Source of the DNA: CAVSWN01 sp046728115
GTDB lineage: Bacteria > Acidobacteriota > Vicinamibacteria > Vicinamibacterales > CAVVIG01
Length of the DNA stretch: 13,006 nucleotides
Direction: 5' to 3'
Assembly: GCA_046728115.1 (NCBI GenBank)
Contig: JBKPDW010000465.1
Coordinates: forward strand, 1 to 13,006
Part shown: positions 7,034-12,588 of the stretch, piece after piece
Numbering within the stretch: the first letter of the stretch is position 1
How the letters are laid out: each line of letters starts with the position of its first letter
The notes under the pieces: generated by a model
What the model was told of the DNA's origin: nothing
Database searches by the model: none
What the model saw: only the letters and a program-made list of their open reading frames with translations
Translations under genes and position numbers: made by a program

Positions 7034-7711
7034 CTATTTCACAGCCAACGTGTCGTCGACCGGGATGACCACGACGGCAAACGGGGTTCCCGCATCGTCG
7101 GTCACCTGCGGGAGCGGCGTGCCGAAGGCGTTGCCGCCGACCATCGCGTTGTCGTAGTACGGCGCGAACACCATCATGTGCGGGTGCCAGGCGCCGATTC
7201 CCGGCCCGAGGTGCTGGTGTGCCGACCACATGTACGCGAACGAGACCGCGTCCCTTCTTGGGAGCTCGCCCTTGATGTACGCCGCCTGAAGGCCTTCGGC
7301 GATCTGATCCGGCCCCTTGCCCTCCATCGCCAGCTTCGTGCGCAGTTCGTAGTACGGCATGACGCTTCGCGCTGCCGGCGGGGTGAAACAGATAGGTGCG
7401 TGGACCGTTGGATCGTAGACGAGGTCGCGGAACTGCGCGGGCGTGTAGGTCGGCGCAGAAAAGCCGCGCATGACCATGCAGACGTCACCGTTGTCACCTT
7501 CGCGAGCAACCTCGTATCCGGACTTCGTCAGTATTTTGATCGTGGCGCGATCCGAGATGCTGGCTGGGGCAGCGCTTCTCGCTAATGCCATCTCGGGGTC
7601 ACGCGCCATCATGTATTCGCTCACCGGAGGGTACTTGGGGCCCTGAGCCCGCACCGTCGACGCGTCGAGGCTCGCCAACAGTACGAGCCACATCAAGGTA
7701 GATTTTTTCAT
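7034..7711 (-). CDS. Secreted conserved protein of unknown function
   Basis: The 225-residue protein begins with a clear Sec signal, MKKSTLMWLVLLASLDASTV, with likely cleavage after VRA before QGPKYPP. The mature part contains YMMARDPEMALARSAAPASI, a two-cysteine region (DVCMVMRG, APICFTPPAARSV), GPGIGAWHPHMMVFAPYYD, and a closing strand FAVVVIPVDD. I recognise this as a conserved uncharacterised family with the same ARS(A)AP and WHPH(M/L)M motifs, but no function is known to me. The WHPH histidines could bind metal. The start has AGGAG upstream with an 11-base spacer. It lies 42 bp after the sigma-factor frame and 19 bp before the DinB gene, so it is probably the second gene of a sigma-led operon. 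The stop is TAG. Confidence 0.86.
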   Translation of the reverse strand: MKKSTLMWLVLLASLDASTVRAQGPKYPPVSEYMMARDPEMALARSAAPASISDRATIKILTKSGYEVAREGDNGDVCMVMRGFSAPTYTPAQFRDLVYDPTVHAPICFTPPAARSVMPYYELRTKLAMEGKGPDQIAEGLQAAYIKGELPRRDAVSFAYMWSAHQHLGPGIGAWHPHMMVFAPYYDNAMVGGNAFGTPLPQVTDDAGTPFAVVVIPVDDTLAVK

Positions 7712-7753
7712 GTCGATCTCGTCTCCTCTTTCGAATTGCCGTCCTGCTCTGTA

Positions 7754-8134
7754 TTACGGCTCACGGGCGGCCGGAGATACGTGTAGCAGGGAGGAGTTCG
7801 GTGGAGCTGCCTGGACGACGAGCGAGGTCGCCGCCTGAAGAATCCACGGCGTGTGCCAGTAGTCCGCGATTCGCGTGATGCGATCGTCCACGACTTCGAG
7901 GTGAACGAGCGAGTGCGGCGCCCACTCGTCGGTGCCGCGGTGCAGCAGGATGATTGCCGCTTCGCCGTCCACCTCGCCCACTGCCAACCGCCAGGGCACT
8001 GTCATGCGCGTGTAGTTACTGAAGTAGGGCGACTCCGCCAGTGGGCCGGCGAACCGGTCGGCGACCCGCAGGCGCGCATCCGCGGCGATGAGCTCGCGTA
8101 GACCATCCCAGTCGCGTTGATTGAATCGCTCGAC
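7754..8134 (-). pseudogene. SnoaL-like tail of the ECF sigma factor, cut off by TAG
   Basis: This is the same reading frame as the sigma factor at 8135-8710, separated only by a TAG at 8135-8137. It reads VERFNQRDWDGLRELIAADA, then ADARLRVADRFAGPLAESPY, PWRLAVGEVDGEAAIILLHR and RITRIADYWHTPWILQA, ending at TAA. This is a SnoaL/NTF2-like domain as found fused to ECF sigma factors, where it tunes sigma activity. The family usually has Tyr just before V(D/E)xFNxRDWD, so TAC to TAG is the simplest history. An internal ATG at 8005 would start only a partial domain and has no clear ribosome site. Confidence 0.82.
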
Positions 8135-8710
8135 CTACAGGCGTAAGAGCTGTGCGACGTCAGCGCTCCGCGCGCGGGGCCGAGCCGGTGGTTGCGGCAC
8201 GGTAGCGAGCTTCGAGCGGCCGCGGCTCAATGCGGCCTTCACTCCGCCCACTGTGGACTCCGTGAACTCCGCGATGTCTTCCAGCGAGTAATCGAAAACG
8301 TCCTTGAGGAGGACGCAGGCCCGCTCCATCGGGGGAAGGGTCAGCACGAGGTACTCGACTGCCCGCGCGAGGGCCGGGCCAGGCGGATCGACCGGCAGGA
8401 CCGAGTCGGGTGTCGCCGCATCTGTCTCCGCCTGTTCGCGAACCTCACGGCGGCGCAAGAAATCGATGCACCGATTGTGGGCAATCCGGAACAGCCACGG
8501 AGCCAGTGGACGGGCATCGTCGAACGTATCCAGCTTGCGATAGGCCTGGAACAGCGCATCTTGAACGACATCTTCGCCGTCCAATACAGACCCGGTCATG
8601 CGTGAACAGTACCGGTGCAGACTCGGCCGGAGGTGACCGACCGTTTCAAGGAATGCCAGGTAGCGCGCTTCGAACGGGCCACGAGCGTCCAGATCGTGTG
8701 GACTCTCCAT
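8135..8710 (-). CDS. ECF sigma factor (SnoaL-type), truncated after the sigma domains
   Basis: The 191-residue product contains sigma region 2, HRYCSRMTGSVLDGEDVVQD followed by ALFQAYRKL and APWLFRIAHNRCIDFLRR (core RNA polymerase contact and -10 recognition). It also contains region 4, LPPMERACVLLKDVFDYSLE then DIAEFTESTVGGVKAALSRG (the -35 reading helix). It ends at TAG, 13 or so residues into the linker. The original protein continued in frame for a further 126 residues as a SnoaL domain. In ECF41 proteins the SnoaL tail is needed for normal control, and partial truncations can raise activity, so the shortened factor could be inactive or deregulated. ATG at 8710 has no strong ribosome site. 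A TGTCACG-N16-GGTC promoter faces it at 8853-8879, leaving a leader of about 140 bases. It heads the leftward unit. Confidence 0.88.
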   Translation of the reverse strand: MESPHDLDARGPFEARYLAFLETVGHLRPSLHRYCSRMTGSVLDGEDVVQDALFQAYRKLDTFDDARPLAPWLFRIAHNRCIDFLRRREVREQAETDAATPDSVLPVDPPGPALARAVEYLVLTLPPMERACVLLKDVFDYSLEDIAEFTESTVGGVKAALSRGRSKLATVPQPPARPRARSADVAQLLRL

Positions 8711-8852
8711 ATTGATGACTACGCAGCCAACCGCCTGTGGGATACGGACTCGCGACTAGCTGCGCTTCTGTCGTCGCCGCCTGAGAACTTCGCACCATCG
8801 CGGATCGCATTCCGGTTCGGCAATCTACAGGCGCCGTACACTACACGGTGGG

Positions 8853-8879
8853 GACCGGCCAGCCGCGCGTTTCGTGACA
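8853..8879 (-). promoter_or_regulatory. ECF41-like promoter for the leftward sigma unit
   Basis: On the minus strand TGTCACG (8879-8873) is followed by 16 bases and GGTC (8856-8853). The published ECF41 promoter is TGTCACA-N16-CGTC. The same two elements with the same spacing occur at 8931-8957 and 10443-10469. With the latter it also shares the next four bases (TGTCACGAAAC). It points at the sigma gene starting at 8710. Confidence 0.6.
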
Positions 8880-8930
8880 GGAGCGGTCGAGCTGGTCCTC
8901 TTGGCAGCAGAGCTTTGCGCCTCGAGTGGA

Positions 8931-8957
8931 TGTCACGCCCCAACGACCTCTCCGGTC
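8931..8957 (+). promoter_or_regulatory. ECF41-like promoter for doxX-sigJ
   Basis: TGTCACG at 8931-8937, 16 bases, then GGTC at 8954-8957. It lies 83 bases upstream of the DoxX-like ATG and would let the sigma factor encoded by the next gene drive its own operon. The spacer sequence is unlike the other two copies, so the shared ends are not just recent duplication. Confidence 0.65.
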
Positions 8958-9040
8958 TTTCATTCAGGATCGAGCGAGATGAAGCGCTTCCGGTCATCTG
9001 GAGACGGAAGACCGTTCAGAGGGCAGCAACTGGAGCCACA

Positions 9041-9508
9041 ATGACAAGAGATAAAGCCATCTACTGGATTGCCACGGGCACGGTGTGTGCTGTGATGGCG
9101 TTCAGCGCTATCAACTTCAATCTTGAGAACCCAGTGGGCCCAATGAAAGGCGCGTTCGTCCATTTGGGATTCCCGGACTATTTCAGGATCGAACTCACCG
9201 TCGCCAAGGCACTCGGTGTCCTGGCACTCTTGGTGCCAGGCATTCCGTCCAAGGCCAAGGAGTTCGCATACGCGGGTTTTGCGATCACCTTGATCTCAGC
9301 CAGCATCGCCCACTTTTCGAGCGGGGATCCTCTCCTGTTCATCATCGACCCGCTGTTGTTCCTAGGAGCCTTGGTCACGTCGTATGTGTACTTCAACAAG
9401 CTCAATCGACACGAGCACGATCGGGGTCGCCTCGCCGAGGTATTCGACCAGCGCGGAAACGAGCTGACGACGACGCACGTCATAAGAAGGTCAGCGAACG
9501 CGCTATGA
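9041..9508 (+). CDS. DoxX-like membrane protein
   Basis: The 155-residue inner-membrane protein has four hydrophobic helices: AIYWIATGTVCAVMAFSAIN, LTVAKALGVLALLVPGIP, FAYAGFAITLISASIAHFSS and DPLLFLGALVTSYVYF. The FPDYFRIELTVAKALGVLAL stretch and the paired-helix layout fit the DoxX-like family (PF13564 type). Members are linked to redox or quinone metabolism, but biochemical roles are mostly unproven. A polar tail of about 37 residues after helix four is longer than usual. ATG at 9041 is chosen because TGGAG precedes it and the first helix follows at once. The frame itself is open far upstream. Its stop overlaps the sigJ start (ATGA at 9505-9508), so translation is probably coupled. An ECF41-like promoter lies 83 bp upstream. 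Confidence 0.87.
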   Translation: MTRDKAIYWIATGTVCAVMAFSAINFNLENPVGPMKGAFVHLGFPDYFRIELTVAKALGVLALLVPGIPSKAKEFAYAGFAITLISASIAHFSSGDPLLFIIDPLLFLGALVTSYVYFNKLNRHEHDRGRLAEVFDQRGNELTTTHVIRRSANAL

Positions 9509-10434
9509 GCAGTGAACCCGAGAAGGCCCCAGGAACGCCGCCTGACATCGGCGCGGACTCGAGCAGGGTGGCCGCCTTCGAACAGCATCGCGGCCTCCTG
9601 TTTTCGATCGCGTACCGCATGCTCGGCAGCGTGGCGGATGCGGAAGATGCCGTGCAGGACGCGTTTATTCGCTGGCAGCGAGCGTCGGAGATCGACATTC
9701 GATCGCCGAAGGCCTTCCTCGTCACGATCGTGAGTCGTCTCTGCATTAACCATCTTCAGTCCGCGCGCGTGCAGCGCGAGGCGTATGTGGGCGAGTGGCT
9801 ACCAGAGCCGCTCGTGACGGAGCCAGGAAGCAACGCCTCGGCAGTCCTTCAAGTGGTCGAATCCGTCTCGATGGCGTTGCTGTTGTTGCTGGAACGCCTG
9901 ACGCCGTTTGAGCGTGCCGTCTTTCTGCTGCACGAGGTGTTCGACTACACACACATCGAAATCGCAGCGGCGCTGAATCTGAGCGAAACCAACTGCCGGC
10001 AGCTCCTGCGGCGGGCGCAACAACACGTACGGTTGGCACGCCCGCGCTTCGGCGCGTCCACCCGAGAGCATACGGATTTGCTCGAGCGCTTTCGTCAGGC
10101 GGCCGGCGGCGGCGATATGGATCGTCTGATGTCGCTGCTCTCCAGCGATGTCGTGATGCACACGGACGGCGGTGGCAAGGCGGCGGCCCTGGTGCTGCCG
10201 ATCTGCGGGTCCGACAAAGTCGCCCGCGCGGCCGTGTACGGTCTCAGACGACTCCTATCACTCAACGTGCTGCAACGGATCGTCGAGGTCAATGGTCAAC
10301 CCGCCATCGTCAGCTACCAGGACGGGCGGCCACAGTCGGTGTTCACCGTCGAGGCGAAGGACGGGCGCATCCAGGCCATCTATATCGTGACGAACCCCGA
10401 GAAGCTGTCCCATCTGCCTCCACCGCCTTCCTAA
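9505..10434 (+). CDS. sigJ: RNA polymerase sigma factor SigJ (ECF41 group) with SnoaL-like tail
   Basis: This intact 309-residue ECF sigma factor directs RNA polymerase to a dedicated promoter set. Region 2 is FEQHRGLLFSIAYRMLGSVA followed by DAEDAVQDAFIRWQ. Region 4 is LTPFERAVFLLHEVFDYTHI followed by EIAAALNLSETNCRQLLRRA. Between them is WLPEPL, and the tail holds DGGGKAAA and NPEKL, the signature motifs of ECF41, whose fused SnoaL-like domain replaces an anti-sigma factor. The start overlaps the doxX-like stop. Known ECF41 factors act on one adjacent gene, often an epimerase, oxidoreductase or carboxymuconolactone decarboxylase, through TGTCACA-N16-CGTC. Here near-identical sites precede its own operon, the divergent sigma unit and the SDR 70 bp downstream. 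The inducing signal is unknown for the group. Confidence 0.94.
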   Translation: MSSEPEKAPGTPPDIGADSSRVAAFEQHRGLLFSIAYRMLGSVADAEDAVQDAFIRWQRASEIDIRSPKAFLVTIVSRLCINHLQSARVQREAYVGEWLPEPLVTEPGSNASAVLQVVESVSMALLLLLERLTPFERAVFLLHEVFDYTHIEIAAALNLSETNCRQLLRRAQQHVRLARPRFGASTREHTDLLERFRQAAGGGDMDRLMSLLSSDVVMHTDGGGKAAALVLPICGSDKVARAAVYGLRRLLSLNVLQRIVEVNGQPAIVSYQDGRPQSVFTVEAKDGRIQAIYIVTNPEKLSHLPPPPS

Positions 10435-10442
10435 GTCTCGCC

Positions 10443-10469
10443 TGTCACGAAACGGCCGCATGGGCGGTC
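10443..10469 (+). promoter_or_regulatory. ECF41-like promoter for the SDR operon
   Basis: TGTCACG at 10443-10449, 16 bases, then GGTC at 10466-10469. It begins nine bases after the sigJ stop and lies 34 bases ahead of the SDR start, the expected distance for a working promoter. It is the copy in the canonical ECF41 position, immediately downstream of the sigma gene and in front of an oxidoreductase. Confidence 0.68.
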
Positions 10470-10503
10470 TCCTCAGTGTGAACCATCTCACAGGGGACAT
10501 CCG

Positions 10504-11141
10504 ATGCGACTGTTGAGTCTTGGCGCGACCGGTGGCACCGGGCGGGCGTTGATTCGCCAGGCCCGCGAACGGGGTCACGAAATCACCGCGTTCGTACGCT
10601 CGCCGCAGAAACTCAGGGCGCTCGCGGATCGCGTCACGGTTCGACAGGGAGATCCGCGGAGCGTCGCGGAGCTCCATGCGGCTCTTCCCGGCCACGACGC
10701 CGTGGTCTCGGCTCTCGGCCCCCCTGGGCCGGGACCGACGACGATCCTCAGAGCCGGCGCACGCAGCACAGTGGAAGCGATGCAGACCGGCGTCCGCGCC
10801 GGCTGATCGTCGTCTCCGCGGCGGTCCTGTTCGACGACTTGGGCGTCCTGGGTGGCCTGTTGCGGCGGACGCTTCTGAAGAATGTGGCGGAAGATTCCGC
10901 CGAGATGGAGCGCATCGTCATGGCGAGCGGCCTGGACTGGACGATCGCGCGTCCGCCTCGGTTGACCAACGGCCCGCTCACCGGCCGCTATCGCGTTGAG
11001 AACGGACATCTGCCGGACCGAAGCGCGTTGGCGTCCATCAGTCGCGCCGACGTGGCCCACTTTCTGCTCAGCGAGCTCGAACACAACACGCACACGCATC
11101 ACATCGTCGGGATCACCGGCGGAAAGAGAGAGCAAACATGA
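10504..11141 (+). pseudogene. NAD(P)-binding SDR (NmrA/atypical SDR), one frameshift
   Basis: The reconstructed protein has about 212 residues. It begins MRLLSLGATGGTGRALIRQA, with the GATGGTG dinucleotide-binding loop of atypical SDRs. VTVRQGDPRSVAELHAALPG and DAVVSALGPPG follow, as in NAD(P)H-binding oxidoreductases of the YwnB/NmrA type. At about 10798-10801 the frame breaks (GCC GGC TGA where GCC CGG CTG ATC is expected), giving a stop at 10804. The next frame carries on RLIVVSAAVLFDD, EMERIVMASGLDWTIARPPR and ISRADVAHFLLSELE to TGA at 11139-11141. One missing C restores everything. ATG at 10504 has AGGGGAC five bases upstream. The stop overlaps the next gene's ATG. Oxidoreductases of this kind are classic ECF41 targets. 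Confidence 0.87.
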
Positions 11142-11701
11142 TTCGGTCATTAGTGTTGTTCGTACACGTCGTCGGCGTGCTCGCGTTGTTCGTCGGGCTC
11201 GGCCTCGAGTGGCTCAGCCTGGATGGCGTGCGGCGCTCCACGGCGCGCGCCGAGGCGCTGCGCTGGCTGCGCATGAGCATGGTCGTGCGGCGTGTCTCCG
11301 GGCTCGCATTGGCCGTGATCCTGGCGTCCGGCTTCTACCTCGGTGCGCGGTTTGGCGTGCTGGGCGCTGGATGGATGCGCGCGTCGTACGCCGCCTTGCT
11401 GCTCATGGGAATCGTCAGTGGACCGGTGGCGCGCTCGCCGATGCGCGCGCTCCGTCAGGCAGCCCAGACTCCGGGCGACGGAGCCGCGTCGGCGCTGCGG
11501 GTGGCCGCGTCAAGTTCGATCCTGCATCTGTCGCTACGCGTTCGCATCGCCTTCGGCCTGGCCGTCGTCTACCTGATGATCGGTAAGCCGGATGCGGTCG
11601 ATTCGCTGCTGGTCCTCGGTCTTGCTTCAGTCCTGACGATTGCGACCAGCCTGTCAAAACGAGCAGCAGCACCATCCACACTGGTTGAGGGATACCGATG
11701 A
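11138..11701 (+). CDS. DUF2269-like integral membrane protein
   Basis: The 187-residue protein has about five hydrophobic helices: SLVLFVHVVGVLALFVGLGL, a second from the VSGLALAVILASGFYLGA run, ASYAALLLMGIVSGPV, RIAFGLAVVYLMIG and SLLVLGLASVLTIATSL. An early helix with a single His in LFVHVVGVLALFVG and a later Arg-rich loop fit the DUF2269 group of small membrane proteins, though I am not certain of the exact family. No active-site residues can be named. ATG at 11138 overlaps the SDR stop (ATGA), with a purine-rich GAAAGAGAGAG before it, so it is coupled to the SDR and shares the ECF41-like promoter at 10443. Its own stop overlaps another ATG at 11698. Confidence 0.78.
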   Translation: MIRSLVLFVHVVGVLALFVGLGLEWLSLDGVRRSTARAEALRWLRMSMVVRRVSGLALAVILASGFYLGARFGVLGAGWMRASYAALLLMGIVSGPVARSPMRALRQAAQTPGDGAASALRVAASSSILHLSLRVRIAFGLAVVYLMIGKPDAVDSLLVLGLASVLTIATSLSKRAAAPSTLVEGYR

Positions 11702-11727
11702 ACCAGGGGCTGATCGCCAGCGTGTCA
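11698..11727 (+). pseudogene. First codons of a lost third operon gene
   Basis: ATG at 11698-11700 overlaps the TGA of the membrane protein gene, the same ATGA junction used between the two preceding genes. The codons read MNQGLIASVS. From about 11727 the DNA becomes the antisense of a truncated epimerase gene, so the original third gene was cut away here. What it encoded cannot be told. Confidence 0.4.
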
Positions 11728-11913
11728 ACGACCATCGCCTCGCGCGCGGCCTCTGTGCAGAACGTCGGATCCGCCGCATCGCCGAGGACCACCTCGCAAC
11801 CGGCCGGGACATGACCCGATGAACGTTTGACGACCCGCACACGCTTGCCGGCGGCGAAGAGTCGCTCCACGAGCGGAAATCCGATTTGCCCCGCGCCGAA
11901 ACACAACGTGCAA
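11727..11913 (-). pseudogene. N-terminal fragment of a second NAD-dependent epimerase
   Basis: About 60 residues of the same family as the broken epimerase at 3852-4610. It reads LHVVF, FGAGQIGFPLVERLFAAGKR, VVKRSSGHVPAGCEVVLGDA and DPTFCTEAAREAMVV, which lines up along its length with the other copy (GAGQVGYALAQRLLTAGKR, GHVPPECEVVLGDAADP, FCVQASRGATTV). The two differ at many positions, so they are diverged homologues, not a fresh duplication. One extra base near 11899-11901 breaks the frame after VVF. Similarity stops at about 11727, where the SDR-DUF2269 operon ends in the opposite direction, so this is a truncation junction. Both copies share CTGAGTTGCACG at the 5' end. This copy has ATC where an ATG is expected. 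Confidence 0.82.
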
Positions 11914-11961
11914 CTCAGCGCTGATGCTCGAGGGCGAAGACGATCCGCCTTTATCGCTTCT

Positions 11962-12051
11962 GTCGCGTTTGAGGTTTTCCCAGGTCTTCTTCAATGCTTC
12001 AACGACGGGAATTGCTGTCTGACCGAGCTCGTTCGAGTGTCTGATTCGCGG
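11962..12051 (-). other. Possible C-terminal remnant of an HxlR-like regulator
   Basis: A short stretch reading PRIRHSNELGQTAIPVVEAL followed by KKTWENLKRD resembles the last helix of HxlR winged-helix regulators (typically ELG..L.PV..AL..W). There is no helix-turn-helix upstream and no proper start. The frame runs on into the epimerase fragment. It could be chance. Confidence 0.22.
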
Positions 12052-12102
12052 TGTGCCACGCAGTCGCGACGGGACCGCCGGGAGCTTCAGCAGGAATAGA
12101 AT

Positions 12103-12118
12103 CATCTTCATGAAGATG
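12103..12118. promoter_or_regulatory. Perfect 16-bp palindrome upstream of the small WEYRAV protein
   Basis: CATCTTCATGAAGATG is identical to its reverse complement with no spacer. It lies about 90 bp upstream of the conserved part of the next gene and contains an ATG at 12110. No T-run follows, so it does not look like a terminator. It could be a binding site for a dimeric regulator. Confidence 0.45.
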
Positions 12119-12207
12119 CACATCGCGGAGTTCCCCAAGCATCCGCTCCCGCAAATCCCACAACCGCAATCGTCGCAACAGCCACGCGTTCAGCCACCAA
12201 CGGTTAC

Positions 12208-12378
12208 GTGTACGAGCACCAGCAGTGGGAATACCGAGCCGTCACGAGAAATGTCCCTGACGAATCAACCCTGTCGGAAGGTGACCTGAACGCGCTTGGG
12301 CAGGACGGTTGGGAGTTGATCGGCGTCGTTCCAGTGGAGTCGACGGTTCAGTTCTTCTTCAAGCGCATGAAGTCGTAA
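12208..12378 (+). CDS. Small DUF4177-like protein (WEYRAV...DGWELIGV)
   Basis: The conserved part reads YVYEHQQWEYRAVTRNVP, then LSEGDLNALGQDGWELIGVV and VQFFFKRMKS to TAA. The paired WEY(R/K)V...LN.LG.DGWELVGV and FFKR ending are the marks of the small DUF4177-type family, whose function is unknown. GTG at 12208 is the first usable start in frame and gives 56 residues, with no clear ribosome site. The frame is open back to 12100 with an Ala/Thr/Pro-rich stretch. A different frame starting at ATG 12110 encodes a Pro/Gln-rich lead (MKMHIAEFPKHPLPQIPQPQ), so a small frameshift may have separated the native N-terminus. Related proteins often have such a Pro-rich lead. Family confident, start uncertain. 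Confidence 0.65.
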   Translation: MYEHQQWEYRAVTRNVPDESTLSEGDLNALGQDGWELIGVVPVESTVQFFFKRMKS

Positions 12379-12588
12379 ATCGCGCGAGGCTCATCGCCCG
12401 GATGAAGAACCCGACAGGCGTGACAGACCGCCACAATCAGCCGAGGAAAATGCGTTGAAAGGTCGAGCGAATCGTCAAAAGACCGTCGCCGAACAAATGC
12501 GCCCACACGTGTCGCGCCGGCCTCTCCGCCAGCTACTCGATCGGCCTTCCCGCGATCAGCCGATCTGGCCGCGACGCAAGACACGCTG

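Larger units (their letters stand above)
8711..9040. other. Divergent intergenic region carrying two ECF-type promoters
   Basis: This 330-bp gap between the leftward sigma gene and the rightward doxX-like gene holds no gene I can defend. An open frame crosses it on the plus strand but has no family resemblance until the ATG at 9041. It contains one candidate ECF promoter facing each way, described separately. Confidence 0.6.

Noticed and set aside
7034..8137. Altered genetic code reading TAG or TGA as sense
   Set aside because: TAG properly ends the secreted-protein gene (7034) and the LysR gene (1079), and TGA ends the ATPase, methyltransferase, DoxX and membrane-protein genes.
12388..12423. 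TGTCACG on the minus strand near 12417-12423
   Set aside because: No GGTC or CGTC at 15-17 bases, and no leftward gene starts nearby.
12539..12565. GATCGGC-N13-GCCGATC inverted repeat as a terminator
   Set aside because: It has a 7-bp stem with a 13-base loop and no following T-run. It could be a weak hairpin but nothing ties it to a transcript end.
139..12588. Integron cassette array, suggested by many small genes and fragments
   Set aside because: Genes lie on both strands and several form overlapping operons. I found no paired RYYYAAC/GTTRRRY attC-like sites and no integrase; the GTTAGGC near 686 is inside the copper-binding gene.
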